Of a stretch of 64,000 nt of DNA, positions 32,329-43,130 are shown piece after piece. A model generated the notes under the pieces. The model worked only from the letters and a program-made list of their open reading frames with translations, was not told the DNA's origin and searched no databases. The stretch is from Taudactylus pleione (Eukaryota > Chordata > Amphibia > Anura > Myobatrachidae). The first letter of the stretch is position 1. Each line of letters opens with the position of its first letter. The position numbers were made by a program, and so were the translations under genes. The stretch lies in NCBI GenBank assembly GCA_031769625.1, contig JAUIMM010000121.1:12047501-12111500 (forward strand), in the 5' to 3' direction.

Positions 32329-32451
32329 TCAGATAAATTCCAGATCAATGTTTCCATTAAGACCTTGAGGTTTAAGGGTATGCAGCTTAAATATCCAAGC
32401 AGCCTCTTGTCTACACAGAGCATTAAACAGGTCCCGACCTCTACAGATAAT
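32329..32451 (-). pseudogene. Penelope-like element, C-terminal tail of the ORF
   Basis: The minus-strand translation reads RGRDLFNALCRQEAAWIFKL, then HTLKPQGLNGNIDLEFI and TGA at 32329-32331. This is the end typical of Penelope-type GIY-YIG proteins. It is the continuation of 33261-33599, from which it is separated by the MITE at 32452-33260. Confidence 0.8.
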
Positions 32452-33260
32452 GGGGCCTATTCATCAACACTAAAATAACGTTTTTAAGGACATTTTCCTT
32501 AAATAACGTTATTTTGGTATTCATGAACAGACTAACACAGGAGATATCACAGATATCTCCTTGCTAAGTTCCCCTGCGTTAATTTCCACACTCCCCATAC
32601 ATTAGTATGGGGATGTGGAAATTATGGTATTCATCAAATTCCGAAAATTATCAATTTTCGGAATTTGATGCAGTTACTATTCGCCACTGTGTGGTGGCGA
32701 ATAGCAGAATCCACTTACCTGTAACAGCGTGTGCAGGTCCCCCGACGAGTCCCTCCGGCGCACTGCTCCGTCCTCAGGCTCCGGAGGCTGGTCTGTCATG
32801 TGTGCTCCCCAGCAGAGCACAAGAAAGTTTAGAAAAAGAAAAAAAAAATGTTTTTTTTTTTTCTAATCTGTCATGTGGTCTGCTGGGAAACCACATGACA
32901 GACCAGCAAGACGGAGCCGGAGGCTGCTGCGCCGACAGGTAAGTTGGGGGGGGGGAAAGGTGAGCAGAGGGGGGAGGGGGGTGTACGAAACTTAACGAAT
33001 CTGTAGGCAGTGCTGCGCATGCGCTGGTTTTACAGATGTAACAGCGCATGCGCAGCACTGTTTCCAGATGCAATAAGGTAGTGTAGGCAGGGAAAAGTAT
33101 CTATTTCCCGAAAAGCTGTCATCGCAAAAATGACAGCTTTTCGGAATAGATACTTATGGAGAGGTGGAATGATGAATTCCACCTATAATTAGCTAGAACT
33201 CCATGAGAGTTCTAAAGCTAATTATCTCCATTGAATTTTTACGTTTAATGAATAGGCCCC
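32452..33260. mobile_element. GGGGCCTATTCAT foldback element inside a Penelope-like ORF
   Basis: The ends GGGGCCTATTCATC and ATGAATAGGCCCC are inverted, and internal arms pair over much of the length (TGATAATTTTCGGAATTTGAT style hairpin near 32625-32670; CATGTGGTC/GACCACATG; GCGCATGCGC pairs near 33010-33050; CGAAAAGCTGTCAT / ATGACAGCTTTTCG near 33105-33145). The left flank AAT and right flank ATT are not a clean duplication. The element splits the ORF of the surrounding retroelement. Confidence 0.85.
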
Positions 33261-33620
33261 ATTGTCAATCTGTTCAACTGCATTCACTTTCAGATCTTTG
33301 GGGTTCCTATTGTGACACTCAGAAAAGTGTTGAGATACACTGTGGTTTAGAACCCCTTTTAATATATTTCTCCTGTGTTCCAGGAACCTAACTTTTAGGG
33401 ATCGTGTAATCCTCCCGTTATAATAAAGCTTACAGGGACAATATAAGAGATATATAACATAACAAGAATTGCAGTTCATGTAGGAAGTGATAGTGAATTC
33501 TTTAGTGGATTCAGACACATATATGACTTTTATCTTATTTACTACGTGGGTGCATGTGATGTATCTTGTTTTATTGCATCGATAGAACCCGCATACCAAT
33601 TGTTTGGTTAATGTTTCTTG
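33261..33620 (-). pseudogene. Penelope-like element, GIY-YIG endonuclease domain
   Basis: The minus-strand frame carries a Cys-rich lead (FYRCNKTRY), then SYMNCNSCYVIYLLYCPC, KLYYNGRITRSLKVRFLEHR and HSVSQHFSECHN. This is the GIY-YIG nuclease fold of Penelope-like retroelements: V-I-Y-L-L stands in the GIY position, Y-Y-N-G in the YIG position, and R and E/H-R follow. The N-terminal reverse transcriptase is not seen in the window. The nuclease would nick the target for reverse transcription. Truncated at the 5' side. Confidence 0.82.
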
Positions 33621-33800
33621 TATACAAGATCTATTTAAAGATGAGTTTTTAAAGAAACTAGGGGCAAGAATATTTTTTTAAGTTTTTTGCTCTTTTGAAA
33701 ATAACACAAGGGTTTGGTTCTAAGTTATTTCTTAATATTGGATCTGTAAAGCGCAAACCTTAATTCTTTTTCACAATAGCACTAATCTTAGAGGCTGCAA
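33621..33800. other. possible further Penelope-derived sequence
   Basis: AT-rich, adjacent to the GIY-YIG region. No RT motif could be read, so it is left unassigned. Confidence 0.3.
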
Positions 33801-34500
33801 CATAGCCAGTCCTGGTTGTCTAAGTGCAGGGAAAATTTGCATAGGGTTCCCCCTGTACTTAGCACAACCAGCACTGGGCTCTGATCCTGTCCTGGTATTA
33901 CAGGGGAAAAAATGCGTAGGGTTCCCCTGTAATCTCCATAACCAGCACCGGATCCTTTCTAGCGGGGGGCTTATGTCACAGCCAGGGGAGCCCTTTCACC
34001 GGGCCCCCCAGCCGCAGCATCAGCCCTGACGCTAATCAGCCCAGGCCAGGGATCCCTGGGGAGTTGGGGACCCCCCAGTAAAGGAATCCCCCTCTCCAGG
34101 GCACCCCTGGCCTAGGCTCATAGCCCGGGGCTTTCACCGCCACCGCTTTGTGGTGGGTGGCGGGTTGATAGTGTAGGTGTTGTGTAATAAAAGAAGAGTA
34201 AAAACATCGTTTTTACAATAGAACTGCAGGTCTCAGCAAGCTTCCCCCACATGCTGGTACTTGCGGGGAAGGGCTTTGCCTCGCGACACCCCCCCTTCCT
34301 GTTTCATCACTCTGGGGGAATGCCCCCAGAGACTCTTCCCACACTGCTGACTCCTCCTCCATGACTGTGAGCCAGGTGCTGCACACTAGCATCACAATGC
34401 AGGACCCGGCTCCTGGTCCCTGAGGATGAGCTGGCATTTTGGTGTCACTCCGTCGGAGGGTGACACCCGGTGCGGTCCTCATCCCCTAGTGATACCATTG
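33801..34500. repeat. relative of the 3.5-4.1 kb repeat
   Basis: The same succession as at 3480-4080: GCATAGGGTTCCCCCTGTA, ACCAGCACTGGGCTC, TTATGTCACAGCCAGG, AATCCCCCTCTCCAGG, AGTAGAACTGCAGGT. No ends identified. Part of an unidentified dispersed element of at least 600 bp. Confidence 0.5.
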
Positions 34501-35095
34501 CTTACAGGATGATATCATCCACACACACATATAAATTATTCTTATTTTTTACTGTTTGTTGGGGAAATTAAAGCTTGTTCTTTTGATTTCTGACACCTTC
34601 ATGCGATATCTCAAGAGTGTGTATGCACTACGCACCTTTGATCGTGTGTTGTCAGAATAAAACTGGTCAAAATTAAAAATCTGGTTTTATGTGCAGCTTT
34701 ATTTTTTATCAGATTCGATGGTACAATATCGGACAAAAGGTGAAGTCAATCGTTCTGGCATAATGTGTGTGCATAATGTCATGTAGCTTGCTACCTACTT
34801 TCTTTAACATCAAAGCATGAAATACAGCCATGTGTTTGTAAATAGTTGCCCTTTTATCATTGTTCACATGTGTATATGGCATTGAGATTGTGGCATTGTG
34901 CAATATATGTAAAAATGGTTTGTTTGTTGTTCCCTCAATAAAATATAATTTGTTGTCAAGCATGGTATGTGCAAATACATTGTAGCAGGCTCAATATAAA
35001 TGTATACATCCTGTACACTTATTCAGAAGCTGCATGTATTATATAAAGTGCAAAATACATGCACAAATCCATAGGGAGTGTTCCCATGATACATT
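34501..35095. other. unassigned sequence
   Basis: AT-rich, no gene or repeat boundary seen. Confidence 0.45.
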
Positions 35096-35555
35096 ACACC
35101 TGGGATGCAGTCGGCATTTCTGCGTGCGGGATGCCGACAGTCTGAATACCGGCTCTGAAATCCTGACAGGTCGGGATCCCGGCACCAGTATCCCGACCTT
35201 ACCCAAAGGTAAGTATCGGGTGTTAGGGGGAGGTTAGGGTTAGGTAGCAGGGTTAGGCAGTAGGGGGAGGGTTAGGGTTAGGCACCGGGTAGGGAGTGTT
35301 AGGACTAGGGTGCGGGGAGGGGGAGGTTAGGTTTAGGCACTAGGGGGAGGTTAGGTTTTGGCACTGGGGAGGGGGTGTTAGGTTTAGGGTGCGGGGAGGC
35401 TAGGGTTAGGCATCGGGGAGGGTGGGTTGCAGTTAGGGAATGGGTTAGAAAAATACTTACCATTACTTCCTATGGGTGTCAGGATTCTGGCTGTCGGGAT
35501 GCCGCTGTCAGTATTCTGACCATCGGAATCCTGACAGCTGGGATTTCTTTATAGC
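35096..35555. mobile_element. GTTAGGG/GTTAGGCAC element, copy 2 (diverged)
   Basis: Left hairpin-rich part (GGGATGCCGACAG, GGTCGGGATCCCGGCACC, AGTATCCCGACC), a GGTTAGGGTTAGG-type array at 35221-35440, and a right part (GTCAGGATTCTGGCTGTCGGGATGCC) that is inverted relative to the left part. Confidence 0.75.
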
Positions 35556-35714
35556 CTGTAGCTGTACCACATTTCATACATATTGTTTAGGCATTTAATA
35601 GATGCTTTTATCGTATACTTTCACAAAAAAAAATCCCACAATTTTTATTTATGTTTTATTTTGAAGGTTATGTAGACATTACATCTATTTCAGCAACAGA
35701 AATATTTTTTATTT

Positions 35715-35835
35715 TTTACCTGGACAAAATGTCAAAATGTAGACATTGAGAATGTTGACAGTCCATTCTAAGGTTAGGCAGCAGTCAGGGTTGGGGCTAA
35801 AATCAGCTATAAATGCTATGTCAATATGCCAACTA
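35715..35835. repeat. fragment of the TGTCGACATT family
   Basis: AATGTAGACATTGAGAATG, TTGACAGTCC and GTTAGGCAGCAGTC, related to 25495-27090 and 51340-51610. Confidence 0.5.
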
Positions 35836-35869
35836 TTTACATTCCCTGAGGTTTGCTTAGCAGTATGAT

Positions 35870-36085
35870 GTGATATCATTTGGGGTATCCGTAGTAACGC
35901 TCTGCTGGATTCTAATGTTAACGGGAGCAGATAAGCACGTGTTAGTCCACTCTCGCAGAATTGAACGTAGTATTAGACAGGATTTGATACCATATTTCAT
36001 ACCATATTTGATGGAATATCCAGCGCACTACCCATATCAAATAACACGTCAGACAAGCTTTAGAAGTACACCACAAGACAATTAG
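35870..36085 (+). other. 71-codon ORF of unknown status
   Basis: The N-terminus MISFGVSVVTLCWILMLTGA is hydrophobic like a signal peptide, followed by RRIERSIRQ and an aromatic, proline-containing tail. I recognise no family, splice sites were not established, and the surrounding DNA is repeat-rich. It could be an exon-like or retroviral remnant, or chance. Confidence 0.15.
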
Positions 36086-36397
36086 AACCAAGCAACATAG
36101 AATAGAAGGGATGGTATAATTGTCAGGATGCATCTTTTCCTGATATGTTAAATTAGTGCCAATACAGACACACAATATGAAACATATACACCTGCTCTGT
36201 GTACAAACAGTTGCACAAGGATAAGCAGGACACATATCTCCGTCTACATATCCCGATTCCCACTTGTCAATTCCATCGAACCTGTATTCTCATAAGATAG
36301 ATACTTTACACATAAAACCTGAAGGCACCATTAAAATATTTTATTCCACCTACAATATTCTCATTAGTTAATGCCAGCATAATACACACTCTCATCT

Positions 36398-36440
36398 TTG
36401 ACAAAGGCCACGATTTGCCAAAACATGTTGGTTAGGAACT
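36398..36440 (+). other. possible Penelope-type terminal motif
   Basis: CTTTGACAAAGGCC, ACGATTTG and CCAAAACATGTTGG resemble the box-stem-GAAAC order of Penelope terminal repeats, degenerate. No other Penelope sequence was recognised nearby. Confidence 0.2.
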
Positions 36441-36791
36441 TTTCCAGGTCACACTGTGCGACTACCAGAGTGACGCTCAGTGCCCACCTACAGCGCCACC
36501 CCGTACTTAGCAGCGAGGTTAACTCAGGCCCGGCCCACGGCAGTAGGAAGAAACTGACTTTCCCAGACACCCACCACCAGGGCCGCCAGACTTCCATCAC
36601 GACAGGTTAACCCTCAACAATGCACGTGTTAGTCTCAGCGCGGGACGCCTCGACTGTAGACTTTTTGTCACTTGACTTTTTACAACAATACGTTACCTAC
36701 TCTGTGCAGGGGTGACGTAGGAATTCTGTCCATACGGAAAGGGACCTCTTCACGCAGGCTCCCTGACTACCCCATAGAGAGCACAGCCAGC

Positions 36792-37539
36792 TAGAGATGG
36801 CTAGTGAGTAAGTGTCTCAACACACTGACTCGAATCATTCAGATGAGTGAATGATTCGAGTCACTCAGTGTTTGGTGAGTCGAGACACCCACCTCCCCTA
36901 GCCTCTCTGTCAGTGGGAGCTAGTGAATGCTGAAAGCTCCGCCCCCTGCAGCCCAGAACTACAGCTCAGGGTTCTCACTGACTCTCCTGAGTCGGTGAAC
37001 TCCCCGAGTCCTGGCTGTAGCTGTGCGACTCAGTGAGCACTGACTCAGGTGAGTTAGTGCACTGCCCTGAGCCCTGGCAGTAGCTGCACGATTCAGAGTG
37101 AGTCGCTGACAGCTCCACCCCCTACACTGCTGATCTGACACAGTGCACAGAAGTATGATCAGGTCGGATCAGCAGTGTAGGGGGCGGAGCTGCCAGCGAC
37201 TCACTCTGAATCGTGCAGCTACTGCCAGGGCTCAGGGTAGTGCACTAACTCACCTGAGTCAGTGCAGAGGCTTGAGCTGGGCTGCGGGGAGCGGTGCTGT
37301 CAGCGACTCACTGAGTCGCACAGCTACAGCCAGGACTCGGGGAGTTCACTGACTCAGGAGAGTCAGTGAGAACCCTGAGCTGTAGTTCTGGGCTGCAGGG
37401 GGCGGAGCTTTCAGCGACTCTGCTGGCTACAGCGCAGCTCTATCTAAAGAGCTGTATCTCGAGACACTGACTCGAGACACTTCACTGAGTTGAGCCATGA
37501 GGCTCAACTCAGTGCAGTGAATCGATCTGCCCATCCCTA
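36792..37539. mobile_element. 748-bp hAT-type element carrying a very large inverted repeat
   Basis: The ends TAGAGATGG and CCATCCCTA are inverted. The flanks CAGCCAGC (36784-36791) and CAGCCTGC (37540-37547) match at 7 of 8. Inside, 36928-37139 and 37168-37420 are near-perfect inverted arms (for example AGAACTACAGCTCAGGG and CCCTGAGCTGTAGTTCT), the right arm having an extra segment of about 50 bp at 37266-37315. A second hairpin lies at 36813-36888 (GAATCATTCA.TGAATGATTC). GACTC modules dominate. Confidence 0.85.
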
Positions 37540-37547
37540 CAGCCTGC

Positions 37548-37984
37548 CCTCTGAGGCCGTATAAGTAGTATTACAGCTGACGTAAGTGCAAGTTAATATA
37601 TGGAATGTAGCCCCCTCAAAGGGCTCACTGACCACCACTGATCACTCACCACCGACCCGGTTTTACTGGATCGAATGGGGAGAGGTTGTTCCCGCACCAC
37701 AGGTGCGAAAAGGGAGACGTAGTTCCACGGGCATTACAGATAGAGGCACCCTGAAGGATCCGACTAACTTCCCTGACAACCATCCACCCCACTAGCTACC
37801 AACTGTCACTGACATCCATATTTATTTTCATATATTCTCATACTGAGATTTATTTCATTTATATATTTTAACCGGAGCATTGTGTCTCCATTGATTATTG
37901 TTGTACTATATTATTAATAGTTAAACGTGCTATATTTTTACTAAAGTGTGACTGTTATATACTATATATCAAAAATGTATACGC
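37548..37984. other. unassigned sequence
   Basis: No gene or repeat boundary seen. Confidence 0.45.
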
Positions 37985-37987
37985 TTA

Positions 37988-38182
37988 GGGGTAAATTTAC
38001 TAAAGTGAGAGTTTTTAGAAGTGAGTTTTAAAAGTGATGTTGCCCATAGCAACCAATCATATTCTACTTAACATTTAGCTAGCACCATCTAGAAGATAAT
38101 AGCTAGAATCTGATTGGTAGCTTTGGGCAACATCACTTTTAAAACTAACTTCAAAAAACTCTCACTTTAGTAAATGTACCCC
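37988..38182. mobile_element. 195-bp MITE, TTA duplication (Harbinger-like)
   Basis: GGGGTAAATTTACTAAAG and its inverse (CTTTAGTAAATGTACCCC), long complementary arms (GTTTTAAAAGTGATGTTGCCC / GGGCAACATCACTTTTAAAAC region), TTA at 37985-37987 and 38183-38185. A 3-bp TTA/TAA duplication with such ends fits PIF/Harbinger-derived MITEs. Confidence 0.92.
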
Positions 38183-38424
38183 TTATTTTTTACACTTGCA
38201 TAAGTACATCTCCTCCACGTGATACTCAGTACATCCAACACATAGATGTAGCGCTGAGCACAAATCATATCTAACAGTATGATGTGGTTTATAGTGTCAA
38301 AACCATTTACCTTTTATTTTTCTCGAAGGTATTTTGCTGTAACTCCTGAAATTGGAGCCTCATCATTTTTCTGTATATGAGCAGAAGAGCTACCCACAGA
38401 ATATACTGCAGTATTGGTGACTGA
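38183..38424. other. unassigned sequence
   Basis: Includes TTATAGTGTCAAAACCATTTACC, no gene. Confidence 0.4.
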
Positions 38425-38966
38425 GGGCCTGATTCAGCAAGGAACGCTGTTGCTTATATGCACGCAATTGGTCGATTAATTCACACTACGCATGCGTATG
38501 CATCACAGTGCGCGAGCTAGGCGTTGCATTAGAATTGCGTGCGCATTGACTACACAGACCCATGGCAGAGTGATTGACAGGAAGTGACGTTTGTGGGTAG
38601 TGCCGGGGATGGGGGGGGGGGAGGTGGTCGGGCGAACGTAGGCATGCCAGTGCTTTTCAATGCCGTTGCAGGGGCGTGCATAAATTATCCACTGCGATAC
38701 CAGATGCAGTCTGAGGCATCATAGTGTGCGCAGAAGTAAGAAATTCCTGAGTAAGGTCTGATCTTCTCTAACTGTCCGATGTTACTCGATGTTAATGATT
38801 ATTTCTCTATGTTGGTCAAGTATACAGATGTGAGTAAGGGGAAGTGGGCGTCCTTATGTTAGGCTGCGATCGCAATGGGAATGCAAATATTTAAATATCA
38901 ACGCTGATATTAGCAGCGCAGTTGCATGCGTATAAGCAGAATAGCGATCCATACAGAATCAGGCCC
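38425..38966. mobile_element. GGGCCTGATTCAG element, copy 2
   Basis: The ends GGGCCTGATTCAG and CAGAATCAGGCCC are inverted. The interior has G(9) at 38611 and ATGCGTATGCAT-type hairpins near 38490. No clean duplication (TGA left, CGA right). Related to 24411-25410, 54637-55060 and 63031-63545. Confidence 0.75.
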
Positions 38967-39633
38967 CGAGTCTGTTTCACAGTCTCAGCAGCAAACAAAA
39001 AGACTTGTTCTTTATCTGCGCTCCTTGCTCTACACTATAGAAGCACATACAAGAAACGGCTTGCAATGCATTGCAATGTTGATGTGATGTGGGATCTTGT
39101 GTCCAGATGACAAACATAGAATGCTGTTGTTATTATTATCAATAGCTGTGGGGTGCACAATCTGCCGCCACATTTCTAGATTCGTGTTCTCCTGCACGCC
39201 AATGTTTGCAAACAATTACCCTGTGTCTTTAATGTGGCCAAATGACACAAATACCCACATAGCTTGTCAGAAGCCTGTCTAATCCTTCTATGGACTCTCC
39301 ATTTTGTGTTTTGATAATTTGGTTGTTTAGTTCCAGTGTGCAGGGTGTGCAGCTGTGTTAGTGGGAAGATATGTTTGAAGCAGATGCACTGACCACAATT
39401 ATAGGGACATCCACACTTGCAGACTTCAGCATATCTGTGATCTACATGTCTTTAACCAGAAATAGCTTTCAAGAATTGGGGAGAATCTTACAGAACCACA
39501 ATACAGTATTGAGTCTGTCTCGCCCAGTGGTTCTGTAAATGGTCAGCATGTTAAAGTGGTGCTGTCACCGACATGCAGTGCAGGCACCTATTTTGTGTAC
39601 TGGACAGATATTCAGTTTATCAAATAGGAATAT
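38967..39633. other. unassigned sequence
   Basis: No gene recognised; small ORFs without motifs. Confidence 0.45.
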
Positions 39634-40101
39634 GGGTCTCATTCAGACCCGGTCGCCAGCGCTGAACGCTCGCAACCGGGTCGATCCTAAGGCCCTGCGC
39701 ACGCGCAGCGTCCGCGCTGTGCAAGCCCCGGAGGGAGAGAGAATTTCTCTCGCTCCGGAGCTCACTACAAAAGGGCCGGCTGTCGATGTAGATCGACAGC
39801 TCGGCCCGTTTTGTAGGCGGGACGGGGGGTGGCTACACAATCGGAGGTGTTCCTTACGGAACGCCTACAGTTTTGTGGGGAGCTTCCTGCTCGATCAGAG
39901 ACCCAACCTTAGGTTCTCGTCGCAAGCCCCAATGGTCGCGATGGTCTTGACCATCACGACTATCACCCTGGTCGGTCGCTAAAGCTGTGGGTGGTAACCC
40001 ACAGCTTAGCTAGCGACCAGGAGGCCGCACTTAAAATTACAAGCGGCCGCCCTCATTCAGAGCAAGCGGTCGCTTCTTGCGACCGCCTCTGAATGAGGGC
40101 C
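39634..40101 (-). mobile_element. hairpin-chain element, copy C (reverse orientation)
   Basis: Begins GGGTCTCATTCAGACCC and ends in the terminal hairpin (GCCCTCATTCAGAGC ... GCTTCTTGCGACC ... CTCTGAATGAGGGC, 40048-40101). Hairpins include AGCTGTGGGTGG.AACCCACAGCT (about 39984-40008), GGTCGCGATGGTC, CTGTCGATGTAGATCGACAG (39779-39798), and AGAGAATTTCTCT-type cores. The order of hairpins is that of copies A and B read backwards. Confidence 0.85.
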
Positions 40102-40296
40102 TTAGTCCCCTCATAATTCAACTGACTTATTACAGATTTTCTGTAACTGAGAATTGTCATTTTAGGGAAATGGATCCTTTTTTGCAGGCTATTTAAATTA
40201 TATTTAAGTGAAACAATTGAACGTCTATAAAGTGTTATTCATTCTTTAAATCTTTTCCCGTTAATATTGTGAACTGAGATGCAAGTACCCGTCTAA

Positions 40297-40616
40297 AGGC
40301 GCACATCCACTAGGCGATATTAATGAGCGATTGAACGATATCGTTATTGTTCAATTGCTCATTAATCGTGCACTATAATGTCGGAAACGATCAGCTATAC
40401 GCGCTCCCGCTGGTCTTTTCCGATATCAATCATCGCCTGAACATGCTGGTCAATCTGCCGATAACGACAGGTTGACCATGTTCAGGGATGAGGGAGGGTG
40501 CCTACACTGAACGACATATCGTTCAGTGTAGGCACTGCATGGGAAGAGGAAAAACTGTACGATTATAATGTTGTAATCGTACTGTCGTTCCACTATCTGC
40601 TAGTGGATGAGCCCCT
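40297..40616. mobile_element. 320-bp hairpin-chain MITE of a second family, TAA duplication
   Basis: The ends AGGCGCACATCCACTAG and CTAGTGGATGAGCCCCT are inverted, with TAA at 40294-40296 and 40617-40619. Inside are four separate hairpins: 40319-40365 (ATTAATGAGC...); 40438-40485 (CTGAACATGCTGGTCAA arms); 40499-40534 (two perfect 16-bp arms, 4-nt loop); 40557-40582 (GTACGATTA arms). Sequence is unrelated to the GGCCCTGATTCAG family. Confidence 0.88.
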
Positions 40617-40659
40617 TAAGATTATTTCATAAATCTTGTGTTAAAAATAAGATGTCTTA

Positions 40660-40968
40660 TGCTGGGCATACACTATACAATTATCTGTCAGATATCTGTC
40701 AATCTGGCTGTTTGGAATGAAAACCTGGTAATATATGGGAGCAAATGACAGTTGATCATATGGTTTTAAACAGTGGAAAATGGACAAAAAACAATTGTTC
40801 AAATTCGTGTGTTTTAATAAATTTGTCTGATCAATCATTTTTGTCTGTTTCCAGTATTTGTGAGCAAATGGTCGATTGTCATTTGCTCCCATAAATTGCC
40901 CGATTTTAATTTTAACCAGCCATATTGGACAGATATCTGACAGATAATTGTATAGTGTATGCCCAGCA
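40660..40968. mobile_element. 309-bp MITE, TTA duplication
   Basis: TGCTGGGCATACACTATACA and its inverse at the right end, arms complementary over more than 45 bp (AATTATCTGTCAGATATCTG and inverse). TTA at 40657-40659 and 40969-40971. Non-coding, Harbinger-like by its duplication. Confidence 0.9.
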
Positions 40969-41099
40969 TTAATGTTACTTTTATTTAATCAAATTTGAAT
41001 TAATATATAAATGCAACTTTTATGCGCACGTGACTTCATAACTTTACAACGATGGGTCACCACTAACCCCTAGTTACCGCTTTGTAAGTATATAGTTGG

Positions 41100-41345
41100 A
41101 TGCTATTTTGAGGGTATGCAGACAGGAAGCCTATGGTCGAAATGCCAACCACCGGCTTCCCAACTGTGCAATCCCGACAAGGGACTAATGATAGGCATCG
41201 AAATCCCAACGCCTATCATTATCCCTATGCCGGGAGCCCGACATCCAGCATACCGATCGAATGTAAGCCGGGTGGCGGGCGTGGACAGTTGTGGGGGGAA
41301 GGGTTAGGTTAGGGGCTCCCGGGGGGGACTTAGGGTTATGCACAG
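41100..41345. repeat. GTTAGGG/GTTAGGCAC element, copy 3 (partial)
   Basis: CGACAAGGGACTAATGATAGG, GATAGGCATCG / CGCCTATC hairpin and GGGTTAGGTTAGGGGCTCCC. The rest is missing. Confidence 0.6.
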
Positions 41346-41890
41346 GGCCGGCGCTTCCACTAGGCAAGCTTAGGCAGCTTCCTAGGGGTGCCTGCAACTA
41401 GAGGGTGCCCGGCCCTCCGATCACCCCCCCACCCCCCATTTGCCGGCTGGCCGCTGAGATTGTGTTACCAGCGGGCACCCGGCTCCCTCTCTATACCCCC
41501 CCACCCCACCCCTGGAGGCACCCGGCTCCTGACCAAACCCCCCCCCTTGGCGGCTGCGGAGGATGGAGCTCACCCCTGAGCTCCGTCTTCCGGGTCCCGC
41601 AGTGCACTATGGGAGTTCAGAGGAGCGGGGACGGACAGCAGCAGACTCTGGAGCGGGATGTAAGGTAAGTGTTGTTTTTTTTTATATGTGTATGTGTGTG
41701 CGGGGCTTAAGCACTGGGGGCATTACAGTGGCCGCAGTACTGGGGGCACTACAGGGGCTGCACTACTGGGGGCGCTATAGGGGGCATTACAGGGCCGCAC
41801 AACTGGAGGCACTACAGGGGGCATTACAGGGGCCGCACTACTTTGGGCACTACTGGGGGCACTACAGGGGCCACACTACTGGGGGCACCA
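41346..41890. repeat. repeat with hAT-like left end and GGGGGCACTAC array
   Basis: CAGGGCCGGCGCTTCCAC at about 41343 looks like a hAT left end. A GC-rich part follows, then a tandem array at 41700-41890 of CACTACTGGGGGCACTACAGG-like units (12-30 bp). No right end or duplication found. Confidence 0.45.
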
Positions 41891-42350
41891 GGGGCGGATT
41901 GGGGTGGAAAACCAGCCCGTGAAATTTCTGAAAGCAGCCCTAATGAAGGTGGTTATGTTGAGAGGGCGGGGTCTGTAGAGGAGGGCAGAATACTCCCTCC
42001 TCTTAGGGCCTGGAGGGGCTTTTGCAAGCCACTGAGGGGAGCAGGGTCGGCAACATAAATCTTGGTCAATGATACACTTTTTTGGGGGCACCCCATCCCT
42101 AAGCACTAGGTACAGGCCAGTCAGTATGACAGTCTTACCTATATGGTGGTTTCTCTGCAACGGGGAACCTCTGAGGAATTTGAGCCTCACTGCGCAGCAC
42201 CTTCAGCCAGTATTCACTATTCATGTAGGAGATCACATTGACTGGAAGATGTCTGTTTACGAAGAAACATAACCAATGTCATCATCATAACCAAATAAAT
42301 AGATACAGAATGTTTTGTGCAGGGCAAAATGTGAATTTCCCTGATCAAAC
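41891..42350. repeat. unassigned repeat with CAGGGGCGGATTGGG start
   Basis: The start (CAGGGGCGGATTGGGG, 41889) is of hAT-like form. The rest is unassigned. No gene. Confidence 0.3.
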
Positions 42351-42354
42351 AATT

Positions 42355-43130
42355 TATGTGTCTCTCCAGACCTCCCTGTGTTACTCCAGACCCACTACAT
42401 CTCTCCATCCCCAGATCCCCCTGTGGCTTTCCAGGACCCCTGTGTTTCTCCAGTCCTCAGCATCAGTCCCCACTCCCCAGCCAACAGCCCCAGTTCTCAG
42501 AATTAAGCCTCAGCCCTCAGCATAAGTCCCTAGCCACCAGTCCCAGTCCTAAGCATCAGTCCCCTCTCCCCAGCCACCAGTCCCAGTCCACAGCATGAGT
42601 CCCAAGCCACCAGCCCCAGTCTTCAGCCACCAGTCCCAGTCCTGAGCATCAGTCCCCAGCCACCAGCATAAGTCCCCACTCCCCAGCCTCCAGCATAAGT
42701 CCCCAGCCACAAGTCCCAGTCCTGAGCATCAGTCCCTACCCAGCCACCAGCATAAGTCCCCAGCCACCAGTCCCAGTCCTGAGCATCAGTCCCCACATCC
42801 CAGCCCTCAGAATAAGTCCCCAGCCACCAGTCCCAGCCCACAGCATAAGTCCCCACTCTCCAGCCACCAGCCCCAGTCCCCAGCATCAGTCCCCACTCTC
42901 CAGCCAACAGCCCCAGTTCTCAGAATCAAGCCCCAGCCCTCAGCATATGTCCCCAGCCACCAGTCCCAGCCCACAGCATGAGTCCCAAGCCACCAGCCTC
43001 AGTCCTCAGCCACCAGTCCCAGCCCTGAGCGTCAGTCCCCACTACCCAGCAACCAGCCCCAGTTCCCCAGGAGCAAGCCCCAGCCACCAGTCCCAGCCCA
43101 CATCATAAATCCCAAGCCACCAGCCCTCAG
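42355..43130. repeat. irregular tandem array, about 30-33 bp unit
   Basis: Units of the type CCCCAGCCACCAGTCCCAGT and CCTGAGCATCAGT repeated about 25 times with variable order. The ORFs on both strands (for example 42623-42907 minus) are products of the repeat. Confidence 0.9.

Noticed and set aside
32067..32423. 118-codon Cys/Val-rich ORF
   Set aside because: It mixes CA/TG-rich low-complexity DNA with a wrong frame of the Penelope tail.
33222..33599. Host GIY-YIG nuclease gene
   Set aside because: The Cys-rich lead and the C-terminal tail on the far side of the MITE match the Penelope-like arrangement better, and the frame is broken.
42623..42907. 94-codon Gly/Trp-rich ORF on the minus strand
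   Set aside because: It is generated by the about 30-33 bp tandem array at 42355-43130.
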